Of a DNA stretch of 19,828 bases, positions 7,682 to 14,654 are shown in pieces (within the stretch, counting starts at the first letter, position 1; every line of letters starts with the position of its first letter). The translations under genes and the position numbers were made by a program. Below the pieces are notes generated by a model that made no database searches, was not told where the DNA came from, and saw only the letters and a list, made by a program, of their open reading frames with translations. The DNA is from an uncultured Lachnospiraceae bacterium (GTDB taxonomy: Bacteria; Bacillota; Clostridia; Lachnospirales; Lachnospiraceae). The stretch is from contig CAJKGK010000038.1 in NCBI GenBank assembly GCA_905199445.1, positions 1-19,828 on the forward strand, in the 5' to 3' direction.

Positions 7682-9035
7682 GTAAGTCCTTTCCGGCATG
7701 ACCGCCTGCAATATACCCGGTTGCCCATGCCCAGTGAAGATTATAACCGCCGCATATACCATCCACATCCAGCAATTCTCCGGTAATATATAAACCGGGA
7801 ATCCGGGCCGATTCAAGCGACGGCGTTATCTCGCTCATACGGACTCCGCCGGCACATACCTGAGCCCTGGAAAAATCCCCTGTTCCGGTAATATGAACTT
7901 CCAATGCCTTGATGGCTTTGGAAAGCATCTCCAACTCACGGCAGCTAAGTGTATGGCAGATGCTGTCAGGTAAAAGGCCGGCCTGGCGAATCAAAACCCG
8001 CCCAAGCTTGTCATTTAAAAGTCCGGTAAGCATTTGGGCAATCGTCTTTTGGGGCCTTAAATCTACACGCTCTTTTAACATTAAAAACATTTGTTTTTGA
8101 GTAAGCTGAGGCATGAAATCCAGTACGGCCGTCAAGGAGACTTTTTCGGTATTTTTATGGCTTTGCGCTGGGGTGGTCATTTCAGGGGAACGGGCAAGGA
8201 CAACGGAGGCAAAACGGCTGACCTGAAAGGCCGGAATGCCGGATATGCCATAGTCTGTCAGCTGCAGTTCACCGGTGTCCTTTGCCAGAAGCCGTTTATT
8301 GAGATACAGAGCAATGGTGCCTTGACAACGTACGCCCGCCAGCTGTTTAAAAAACTTTTCGGAGGCATATAATCCGGTCAGTGCAGGAACCGGTGTAATC
8401 ACCTGATGGCCCACATCTCTGGCCAGTGCATAACCGCTGCCATCAGAGCCAAGATTTGGATAGGCGCAGCCGCCGGCAGATAAAATAACACGTTTGGCTT
8501 TAATCTTTCTGGTCGGCAGCGATTTCTTTGCCTGTGATTTATCTTTAGTCCGTGAGGCTTCTTTCAATGATGCTGTTTCTTTCATAAGAACCGTAAAATG
8601 CCCCGGTCCCTGAAACTGCAGCATATGCACATGGCAGCCGGTTAAGATACGTACGCCGAGGCGGTCTGCTTCCATTAAAAGGACATCTAAAACTGCACGG
8701 GCCTGATCAGAGTTGGGATAAACATAGCCATCCCGGTCTTTGGGATAAATGCCCAGCTCCTGGAAAAAATTCAGCACATCCGCTGTGCCGAATGATTTTA
8801 AAATATGGGGAATAAGCCTTTGATCTTCGCCGAAAAAACACTGCACATCCATTCGTTGATTGGTATAATTGCACCGTCCGTTTCCCGTGGCCAAAAGCTT
8901 TTTTCCTGGCATATCCATCCGTTCAACAACAGTGATCTCAGGCCGGCTGCAGCTGCCCTCCCACTGCCTGGCTGCCGCAATTGCCGCCATAAGCCCGGAT
9001 GCTCCGGCACCGATAATGAGTAAATCTGTTTTCAT
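7659..9035 (-). CDS. HI0933/YhiN-like flavoprotein (aminoacetone oxidase family annotation)
   Basis: FAD-binding protein of the HI0933/YhiN family; biological substrate unsettled. The FAD dinucleotide motif LLIIGAGASGLMAAIAAA is at residues 5-22. The signature MPGKKLLATGNGRCNYTN follows at about 42-59, and the C-terminal family motif ELLDVDGICGGYNLHWAWATG is near the end. Two ATGs compete. The one at 9053 adds MEIHKY but has no clear ribosome site. The one at 9035 has GGAGA about 11 nt upstream and puts the Rossmann strand at the very N-terminus, so it is preferred weakly. Residues about 152-179 form a Lys/Arg/Ser-rich stretch that looks like an added linker. The 3' end overlaps the next gene by 23 nt. 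A promoter is predicted at 9074-9102. Confidence 0.9.
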   Translation of the reverse strand: MKTDLLIIGAGASGLMAAIAAARQWEGSCSRPEITVVERMDMPGKKLLATGNGRCNYTNQRMDVQCFFGEDQRLIPHILKSFGTADVLNFFQELGIYPKDRDGYVYPNSDQARAVLDVLLMEADRLGVRILTGCHVHMLQFQGPGHFTVLMKETASLKEASRTKDKSQAKKSLPTRKIKAKRVILSAGGCAYPNLGSDGSGYALARDVGHQVITPVPALTGLYASEKFFKQLAGVRCQGTIALYLNKRLLAKDTGELQLTDYGISGIPAFQVSRFASVVLARSPEMTTPAQSHKNTEKVSLTAVLDFMPQLTQKQMFLMLKERVDLRPQKTIAQMLTGLLNDKLGRVLIRQAGLLPDSICHTLSCRELEMLSKAIKALEVHITGTGDFSRAQVCAGGVRMSEITPSLESARIPGLYITGELLDVDGICGGYNLHWAWATGYIAGGHAGKDLHDSNRTN

Positions 9036-9073
9036 ATATTTATGTATCTCCATTCGGCTTAATTAATGCCCCC

Positions 9074-9102
9074 ATTATAACACGGCAGAAAAGGTTGGGC
9101 AA
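9074..9102 (-). promoter_or_regulatory. Probable promoter for the flavoprotein/proB run
   Basis: Minus-strand TTGCCC (-35, 9097-9102) and a perfect TATAAT (-10, 9074-9079) are separated by 17 nt. The -10 box lies about 20-40 nt before the two candidate starts of the YhiN-like gene. The -35 matches consensus at 4 of 6 positions. It is the only good match upstream of the run and would make a short leader. Confidence 0.55.
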
Positions 9103-9185
9103 GGGTGAAAAATAGCCGCGGGTTATTGATGAAATGTTGTAAAATTTATTACCCTTTTATAAAAATTCTTAAAATTTCTATACGG

Positions 9186-9215
9186 CAGACAAATTTACAA
9201 ATAATATGATATAAT
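9186..9215 (+). promoter_or_regulatory. Probable extended -10 promoter for the phasin-like/aarF pair
   Basis: A perfect extended -10 element (TGATATAAT, core TATAAT at 9210-9215) is preceded at an 18-nt spacing by CAGACA (9186-9191), a 4-of-6 match to the -35 consensus. The leader to the start codon at 9268 is about 45 nt and contains a strong AAGGAGG. The remaining bases of this 214-bp divergent intergenic region (9054-9267) show no gene and only a weak TAATG/CATTA dyad near 9223-9241. Confidence 0.6.
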
Positions 9216-9267
9216 AAGCATAACTTAATGTGATATGCATTATGATATTTTTTAAGGAGGTCGTCAT

Positions 9268-9630
9268 ATGGAAATTTCAGATGGATTAAGAAAGATATTT
9301 CTGGCCGGTGTAGGTGCAGTGGCCACGACTGCTGACGCAGCAAAAGATCTGGTGGATCAGCTTGTAAAAAAAGGTGAGCTGACCGTCGAACAGGGTAAAG
9401 TGCTTAATGAAGAATTGAAGCATACTGTAAAAAATAAAGTGAATGATCATGTAACTGTAAATATTGTGAAGGAATACAAGGATGTATATAACGCCATCGA
9501 TCATATGAGCAATGAAGAGCTTGAGGCGCTGAAAGAAAAACTTTCCAGTGTTCAGGCATCTAAAGTGTCAGATGCCTCTGAAAGTGTACAGCCAGAACAA
9601 AATGACAGTGGTGAAAAAGATGAGCTATGA
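9268..9630 (+). CDS. Phasin-like small helical protein
   Basis: A 120-aa protein resembling the phasin/PhaI-type coiled-coil proteins that coat polyhydroxyalkanoate granules. The N-terminal stretch GLRKIFLAGVGAVATTADAA (residues 6-25) is amphipathic to hydrophobic. It is followed by KDLVDQLVKKGELTVEQGKVL, a pattern common to this family, then a charged helical region and a polar C-terminal tail from about residue 93. No signal peptide or catalytic motif is visible. AAGGAGG 7 nt before the ATG is the strongest ribosome site in the window. It overlaps the AarF/UbiB-like start. No PHA synthase gene is visible here, so granule binding should not be assumed; a membrane- or lipid-associated scaffold or a partner of the kinase-like protein is an alternative. 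Family resemblance is moderate, function unknown. Confidence 0.75.
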   Translation: MEISDGLRKIFLAGVGAVATTADAAKDLVDQLVKKGELTVEQGKVLNEELKHTVKNKVNDHVTVNIVKEYKDVYNAIDHMSNEELEALKEKLSSVQASKVSDASESVQPEQNDSGEKDEL

Positions 9631-11245
9631 TTTTTCTCATACAGAGAAGAACCCTACAGCGCCGGATGCAGATGATGCATCCGGTCAGCGCTTAGGGGAA
9701 ATTTTAAAGGTTTTAAAGGCGCATCATATTGCCAAAGGTTTAACACCAGTCAAGCTCAGAGAGATTCTTGAGGATCTGGGTCCCACCTATGTGAAACTGG
9801 GACAGATTATGTCTATGCGTTCGGATATGCTTCCTGAAAAATATTGTCAGGAGTTGGTCAAGCTCAGAACAGATGTACGTCCTCTGCCCTTTTCGGTGAT
9901 TTACAGGATTATTTCGGATGAATTAAAATCTCCGGCAGATAAAATTTTTGCTTCCATCGATCCGTCGCCTTTGGGGTCGGCTTCTATTGCCCAGGTTCAT
10001 CCTGCTGTTTTAAACGATGGCCGTCGGGTTGTACTTAAAGTTCAAAGACCCAACATTCATGAAATCATGGCCAAGGATATACGGCTGATGAAAAAAGCTG
10101 TCGGACTTTTAAAGCTGACGATGGGGACCGGTGATATCATTGATTTCAATACAATTATTGATGAATTGTGGAAAACTTCTCAGGAAGAGATGGATTTTAT
10201 CCGGGAAGCCCAAAACTGCGATCTGTTTTATGAAAATCAAAAGGATATTGCTTATGTAACCTGTCCTGTAGTTATTCATGAACTGACCACACCGCGGTTG
10301 CTTGTCATGAGTTATATTGACGGTATACAGATTGATCATCGGGAGGCACTGGAAAAGCTGGGGTATGATATGAATGAAATCGGTCAGAAAACTGCAGCCA
10401 GTTATTGCAAGCAGATATTGGAGGACGGATTTTTTCATGCAGATCCCCATCCTGGCAATTTAAGAATCAGCGGCGGAAAAATTGCCTGGCTGGATCTTGG
10501 TATGACGGGAAGACTTTCTCCGGGCAACAAACAGTTGATTAAACGAGCGGTTATGGCTTTACTTCAAAATGATATTTATGAAGTTAAAAATGTGCTGCTG
10601 GCCATGGGTGAGGTCAAGGAACGGATTAATCATTCCCGCCTGTATACAGATATTGATGATATTGTCAGCAAATATATGGTTATGGATCTGGGAAACATGC
10701 ATCTGGGTATTCTCATTGAAAAGCTTCTGGATCTTGTAAAAGAATATCATATTGCCATTACGCCGGATATTACCATGCTTGGCCGCAGTATGATTACCAT
10801 TGAGGGCACCTTAAGTGCCTGTGCGCCGGAGGTCTCTTTGCTTCAAATTTTGTCCGTCTATATGTCTTCCATGCTTCTTGAGGAACTGAATCTTCAAAGA
10901 GAACTCAAACATAAGGCACGGCTGATTTACACATCCATCGACAAGTCCCTGTCTATTCCAGCCCTGCTGTCAGATCTTTTAAATATAACCAAAAACGGGC
11001 AAACAAAACTAAACATAGAACTGTCGGATTCCAATGATCAGCTTAAAGCTTTTCATCAGACGGCGAACCGTCTGATTCTTGGCATACTGGCCGCTGCGCT
11101 GCTGATCGGGTCTGCACTGTTTTGTCAGGTAGACGGACTGCCTCTGATTTTGGGACTGCCCTGGATTGGTTTTGTCGGGCTGGCAGCGGCCGGGCTATTG
11201 ATTCTATGGATATTGCTGTCCATGTTTTTTCACCGAAAAAAATAA
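9620..11245 (+). CDS. AarF/UbiB-family atypical protein kinase-like protein
   Basis: Member of the UbiB/ADCK family of atypical kinases, membrane-anchored at the C-terminus. In the 541-aa protein the KxGQ motif (LGPTYVKLGQIMSMRSDMLP, 53-72) is intact. The Ala-rich loop region reads PLGSASIAQVH (117-127). The nucleotide-site lysine is K140 in VVLKVQRP, the catalytic loop is FFHADPHPGN (271-280), and the metal site is LDLG (291-294). Two C-terminal membrane helices lie at about 487-505 and 512-535, ending in a basic FFHRKK. E. coli UbiB serves ubiquinone synthesis, but many Firmicutes with such proteins lack ubiquinone, so a role in another lipid pathway is possible. ATG at 9620 (GGTG 6 nt upstream) is preferred over in-frame starts at 9602 or 9548; it overlaps the phasin-like stop by 11 nt, implying coupling. 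Confidence 0.9.
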   Translation: MSYDFSHTEKNPTAPDADDASGQRLGEILKVLKAHHIAKGLTPVKLREILEDLGPTYVKLGQIMSMRSDMLPEKYCQELVKLRTDVRPLPFSVIYRIISDELKSPADKIFASIDPSPLGSASIAQVHPAVLNDGRRVVLKVQRPNIHEIMAKDIRLMKKAVGLLKLTMGTGDIIDFNTIIDELWKTSQEEMDFIREAQNCDLFYENQKDIAYVTCPVVIHELTTPRLLVMSYIDGIQIDHREALEKLGYDMNEIGQKTAASYCKQILEDGFFHADPHPGNLRISGGKIAWLDLGMTGRLSPGNKQLIKRAVMALLQNDIYEVKNVLLAMGEVKERINHSRLYTDIDDIVSKYMVMDLGNMHLGILIEKLLDLVKEYHIAITPDITMLGRSMITIEGTLSACAPEVSLLQILSVYMSSMLLEELNLQRELKHKARLIYTSIDKSLSIPALLSDLLNITKNGQTKLNIELSDSNDQLKAFHQTANRLILGILAAALLIGSALFCQVDGLPLILGLPWIGFVGLAAAGLLILWILLSMFFHRKK

Positions 11246-11252
11246 AAAATAT

Positions 11253-11301
11253 AGCTATTCAGCCATACAGCCCCAATGATTCGGCATATGACTGAATAGT
11301 T
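11253..11301. terminator. Bidirectional intrinsic terminator between convergent genes
   Basis: The arms CTATTCAGCCATA (11255-11267) and TATGACTGAATAG (11287-11299) pair over 13 positions around a 19-nt loop. The single non-Watson-Crick position is C/A when read on plus and a G-U wobble on minus, so the hairpin is stronger in the MATE transcript. T-rich tracts follow on both sides (TTTTCCTAAATTTT on plus, ATATTTTTTATTTTTTT on minus). It lies 8 nt after the aarF stop and 11 nt from the MATE stop. Confidence 0.8.
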
Positions 11302-11311
11302 TTCCTAAATT

Positions 11312-12712
11312 TTAAATAACCTTAAAGTTTTTCCACCGGCCACTCCAAAATCTTCTGATGAAAAATATAGATCGGATGACCCAGTCCAAACACATAGCAA
11401 AAGCGATTCCGACAACCCCCATATTCATCCATATGGCAAAAATAACAGAAAATACGACTCTGCAGCCAATCGTTGAAAAAATGCATACATACATGGTAAA
11501 TTTTACATCACCGGCGGCCCGAAGACCGTTTGAGAGGGCTCCGGATAACGGGTAAAACAGAGCATTAAATAAATTATGGATCACGATCAGTATAAATACC
11601 AGCCGGGCAGCTTCATCAGAAAGCGCATATCCCCGCAGAACAAAAGGCGAAACTACAAGAACCAAAAGGTTCCACAGAATCGAGGCTAAAAACGTTATTT
11701 TTAGCAGCTTTTTCATATAATAGGCAGCCGCTTCACTGTCACCGGCGCCCATACACTGCCCGATGACGGTAACAAATGCCAGGCCAAAAGCACCACCCAT
11801 GAGTGCTGCCACGGACCAGAAGCTTTGAGCTACACCGTTTGCCGCAATCTGTACGGTCCCGAACAAAGCAGTAATGCTGCTCAGTGCGACTTTTGCCAGC
11901 TGAAACAAACCATTTTCTATACCATTGGGTACTGCAATGCTTAAAATCTTTTTCTGCATGGTAAAGCTAAATTGCATGATCTTTTTCATTTCCAGATAAA
12001 CCGTATTTTTCTTTTTAAAACACAGAACCACAATCACTGCCGCAGAAAAGGTCCGTGCAATAAAAGACGGCCACGCCACACCGGCCACACCGGCATGAAG
12101 GACAAATACACCGATGGCATTACCGATCATATTAATCCCATTGGCAATCACAGACAGGTACATGGTCACATTGGTTTTGCCCATACTCCGGCAGATGGCA
12201 GCCCCTGCGTTATAAATGGCAAGTGCAGGATATGAATAGGCCGAGATCCGCAGATAGGTGACACAGGCGGACATAACATCATTTTCCACACGGCCAAACA
12301 TCAGTCTCAGTAAGGGATGATTGAAAATAAGAACAAAAATCATAATCACAACTGAAAAAATAACGGATACCAGCATCAGCTGAGCGGCAGCCATGTTGCC
12401 TTCATACCTGTTTTTACTGCCAATATACTGACTCACAACAACGGCGCCTCCGGCAGCCAACGCGGAAAATAAGAAAATGAAAACCGTGTTAAACATGTTG
12501 ACAAGAGATACACCAGATACAGCTGCTTCCCCGGCATAACTGATCATAAAGGTATCCACAACCCCTACTAAAACGGCCAGGAGCTGTTCAAAAAATAAAG
12601 GCACAATCAGACGACGCAAATCTTTATTTGAAAAAATTTTCCGACTTTCATCCAGCTGCTGCCTGGGCTCAGTCAGACCGGTCACGATTCGGTCTACAGC
12701 ATTGACGTTCAT
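11312..12712 (-). CDS. MATE family efflux transporter
   Basis: Inner-membrane cation-coupled antiporter of the multidrug and toxic compound extrusion family, 466 aa with about 12 hydrophobic segments. After a soluble N-terminus of about 30 residues, the first helices carry family features: RLIVPLFFEQLLAVLVGVVD (residues 34-53), then TFMISYAGEAAVSGVSLV and SALAAGGAVVVSQYIG. The second half begins near AVPNGIENGLFQLAKVAL, with ANGVAQSFWSVAALMGGAFG after it. Substrates cannot be predicted. AAGGAG 8 nt upstream supports the ATG at 12712. The gene has a good promoter with an adjoining palindrome (12736-12779), is convergent to aarF, and lies downstream of the histidine kinase gene with no visible terminator between them, so read-through from the ABC/two-component cassette is possible. 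Confidence 0.94.
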   Translation of the reverse strand: MNVNAVDRIVTGLTEPRQQLDESRKIFSNKDLRRLIVPLFFEQLLAVLVGVVDTFMISYAGEAAVSGVSLVNMFNTVFIFLFSALAAGGAVVVSQYIGSKNRYEGNMAAAQLMLVSVIFSVVIMIFVLIFNHPLLRLMFGRVENDVMSACVTYLRISAYSYPALAIYNAGAAICRSMGKTNVTMYLSVIANGINMIGNAIGVFVLHAGVAGVAWPSFIARTFSAAVIVVLCFKKKNTVYLEMKKIMQFSFTMQKKILSIAVPNGIENGLFQLAKVALSSITALFGTVQIAANGVAQSFWSVAALMGGAFGLAFVTVIGQCMGAGDSEAAAYYMKKLLKITFLASILWNLLVLVVSPFVLRGYALSDEAARLVFILIVIHNLFNALFYPLSGALSNGLRAAGDVKFTMYVCIFSTIGCRVVFSVIFAIWMNMGVVGIAFAMCLDWVIRSIFFIRRFWSGRWKNFKVI

Positions 12713-12735
12713 AATATCGACTCCTTAACTTATGT

Positions 12736-12779
12736 TGAACTTATAAGTTCATCTTAAATAAAGCTGCTGTGATTGTCAA
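12736..12779 (-). promoter_or_regulatory. MATE promoter with a 16-bp palindromic operator-like site
   Basis: On the minus strand a perfect TTGACA (12774-12779) is separated by 17 nt from TAAGAT (12751-12756; 4 of 6). Directly downstream, sharing one base with the -10, is the perfect palindrome TGAACTTATAAGTTCA (12736-12751). A further AACTTA half-site follows at 12727-12732 read on plus. A dyad placed over the transcription start fits binding of a homodimeric repressor, for example of TetR or MarR type. No such regulator gene is in the window. Confidence 0.65.
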
Positions 12780-12800
12780 ATGCCTATCATTCATGGCCGG

Positions 12801-12890
12801 TTATGCTCTGCAGGTATCTTTGGCTGTGGTATATACTTCAATGATTGCTGCAATATTTCTCCCCTTCTTTACTTGCATGGTTCTCTTCAT
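12801..12890 (-). CDS. Possible 29-aa small ORF or gene remnant after the histidine kinase
   Basis: An ATG one base after the kinase stop opens a 29-codon frame (MKRTMQVKKGRNIAAIIEVY, then TTAKDTCRA). It has no good Shine-Dalgarno, though coupling to the kinase stop is possible. The residue composition looks protein-like, with a basic start and an amphipathic middle, but no family is recognised. It may be a true small protein, the remaining start of a gene cut at the cassette boundary, or chance. The remaining bases to the MATE promoter (about 12780-12800) show nothing else. Confidence 0.25.
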   Translation of the reverse strand: MKRTMQVKKGRNIAAIIEVYTTAKDTCRA

Positions 12891-12891
12891 A

Positions 12892-13911
12892 TTATTTTTT
12901 CAGGAACAGGGAAAAAGTACTGCCATTTTCATCGGACGCTACCTTGATATACCCGTTCTGCTTATTCACAATATCACGGGTAAGATATAAGCCGATCCCT
13001 ACGCCGTCAATCCCCGCTGACTGCCTTCCACGGTAAAACCTGCCGAAAATCTTTGCCTGTTCTTCTTCGGGAATCCCAATCCCGTTATCAGATATATCCA
13101 GCCGCAGATAGGACGGGTATTCGGTGATTTTTAATTCCACAAAGCCGCCGTTTGGCGTGTATTTCACAGCGTTATCAAGCACATTGGTAACGGCCTCCGT
13201 CGTCCAGTTAAAGTCGAGCAGGGTTTCAAAGCTCTGTTCACAGTCAAAGGTGATCGTTATGTTTTTCTCTTTTGCTTTTGCGTAGACAGTTTTTACCGCT
13301 TGCAGAACAATATCATTTAAGCGGCTCCGTTCAGGTTTCAGGCGGATAATGCCACTTTCCAGACGGGACATTTTAATCAGGCTGTTTGTCAAAAAGGTCA
13401 GCTTTTCAAGGGACATTTGCAGGGTGGCAATGTATTCGTTTCGCTCCTTGTCAGATAACGCTTTATCACCGAGTAGCTGTACAAAGGTATTCGCCGCCGT
13501 TACCGGCGTTTTGATTTGGTGTGAAATATCGGAAATCAAGGTCTTGATGTGCGCTTTTTCCTGCGCCAGCATTTGATTCTGCGCTCTTAAAATATTGCGG
13601 AGTTTTAGAAGCTGGTGCTGCAACCGTGCGGTCAGGGTGTCCTCGGCTTCCGAAAAGACGGTTCGTTCCTGCTGCTCCACCAAAGCCTCAATGAGCAGTG
13701 TGATCTCCTCCAAGAGATTATCATTATAGCGGTTGTGCAGAAAGTCCAGCAGAAACAACAACCCGCATAAAAGTACAAAGGCAGAAATGACAAAAAGCAT
13801 AAAGGCAGAATTGCTCCCCATAAAAAGCACAGCGCCGATGGATACCGCCACTATGACCGTACTTATAATCAAAATCAGTTTTCTGTAAATTTCAAAATGC
13901 TTCATAATCAT
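12892..13911 (-). CDS. Sensor histidine kinase, intramembrane-sensing type
   Basis: A 339-aa membrane histidine kinase, partner of the response regulator just upstream. Two N-terminal helices (about 12-31 and 36-56) are joined by only about five residues, so there is no extracellular sensor domain. This is the layout of BceS-like intramembrane-sensing kinases, which often take their signal from an associated ABC transporter. The dimerisation/phosphoacceptor motif is SDISHQIKTPVTAA with His131; the N box is TNVLDNAVKYTPNGG (Asn247), followed by DNGIGIPEEEQAKIFGRFYRG and DGVGIGLYLTRDI. All catalytic boxes are intact. The start overlaps the regulator stop as ATGA. It phosphorylates, by inference, Asp52 of the neighbour. 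No transcription terminator is seen after the gene. Confidence 0.94.
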   Translation of the reverse strand: MIMKHFEIYRKLILIISTVIVAVSIGAVLFMGSNSAFMLFVISAFVLLCGLLFLLDFLHNRYNDNLLEEITLLIEALVEQQERTVFSEAEDTLTARLQHQLLKLRNILRAQNQMLAQEKAHIKTLISDISHQIKTPVTAANTFVQLLGDKALSDKERNEYIATLQMSLEKLTFLTNSLIKMSRLESGIIRLKPERSRLNDIVLQAVKTVYAKAKEKNITITFDCEQSFETLLDFNWTTEAVTNVLDNAVKYTPNGGFVELKITEYPSYLRLDISDNGIGIPEEEQAKIFGRFYRGRQSAGIDGVGIGLYLTRDIVNKQNGYIKVASDENGSTFSLFLKK

Positions 13912-14588
13912 TCTCCAAAGGTATAACCCATACCAAAAACCGTCACAATGTATTCCTGCTTTTCATCGTTCAGTTTCTGACGCAGTCTTTTAATATTCAC
14001 ACGTACCGTATTGGCGTCCACAAAGTTTCCGTCTATATCCCAAAGCTGATCTAAAAGCATTGCCTTTGTAACAACCCTGCCCCTGTTTTCCATTAAATAG
14101 AAAAGCAGTTTGTATTCCGTTGAGGTGAGGTGTATTTCCTGCCCCTTCATCAAAACAAGGCATTTTTCTTTATCCATTTCTAAATCCCGGTATCGAATAC
14201 GGGCAGTTTTGCCGCCGGTTCGTTTTAAGACCGCCAGCACCTTTTTCCGCAAAACCTCAACGGGAAAGGGTTTGGAAATATAGTCGTCACAGCCCGCCGA
14301 AAAACCGGAAAGCATATCTTCCTCGGTATCATTGGCAGTCAGAAACAGCACAGGGGTTTCGGAAGTTTCACGGATTTTTTTGCAAAGTGCAAGGCCGCTG
14401 CCGTCGGGCAGGTTAATATCCAGCAGGAACAAATCATACTTTTGTTTTTGATATTGCTGCAAGGCTTCCAGATAACCATAGACCGCCGTAACCGTATGCC
14501 CGTCCTTTTTTAAGGCAATAGAAATGCCTTTGCTCAAGATTTTGTCATCTTCCAGTAAAAAGATATTTGCCATAGCTGCAAAACGCAC
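13908..14588 (-). CDS. OmpR-family response regulator
   Basis: DNA-binding response regulator with a receiver domain and C-terminal winged helix. Numbering from the inner ATG (14573; 221 aa), the acidic pair is D9/D10, the phosphoacceptor is D52 in LFLLDINLPDG, the switch Thr is T79, and Lys101 is in YISKPFPVEVL. The winged helix ends HLTSTEYKLLFYL...NTVRVNIKRLRQKL, typical of OmpR/PhoB effectors. Two starts are possible. GTG at 14588 has AGGA about 6 nt upstream and adds MRFAA; ATG at 14573 lacks a well-spaced ribosome site but gives the usual N-terminus. The stop overlaps the kinase start by 4 nt. It probably binds the direct repeats at 17946-17967 to control the cassette. Confidence 0.94.
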   Translation of the reverse strand: MRFAAMANIFLLEDDKILSKGISIALKKDGHTVTAVYGYLEALQQYQKQKYDLFLLDINLPDGSGLALCKKIRETSETPVLFLTANDTEEDMLSGFSAGCDDYISKPFPVEVLRKKVLAVLKRTGGKTARIRYRDLEMDKEKCLVLMKGQEIHLTSTEYKLLFYLMENRGRVVTKAMLLDQLWDIDGNFVDANTVRVNIKRLRQKLNDEKQEYIVTVFGMGYTFGE

Positions 14589-14609
14589 CGCCTTTCCTCA
14601 TAGATAGAA

Positions 14610-14648
14610 TTGCAGGAACAGACGCAGATTACTGCTTCCGTCCTGCAA
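14610..14648 (-). other. RNA hairpin between permease and response regulator genes
   Basis: A perfect 8-bp stem TTGCAGGA/TCCTGCAA (14610-14617 and 14641-14648) encloses a second stem GCAG/CTGC (14624-14627 and 14632-14635) with a 4-nt loop and small internal loops. It fills most of the 66-nt gap between the permease stop and the regulator start. No T-run follows, so it is not a standard intrinsic terminator. It may act as an RNA processing or stability element that sets different levels of transporter and regulator mRNA. Confidence 0.45.
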
Positions 14649-14654
14649 ACTCAT

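Noticed and set aside
7682..7816. 45-residue extension of the COG2509 protein
   Set aside because: The extension lies in another frame of the YhiN-like 3' end, and ATG 7681 has AAGGA at good spacing.
9548..9619. Longer AarF start inside the phasin-like gene
   Set aside because: It would need a 60-83 nt overlap with a well-supported gene and has no ribosome site; the start at 9620 is adequate.
12769..12990. 73-codon hydrophobic frame on plus
   Set aside because: Overlaps the MATE promoter and the 3' end of the kinase on the other strand. The hydrophobicity is a by-product of T-rich antisense sequence.
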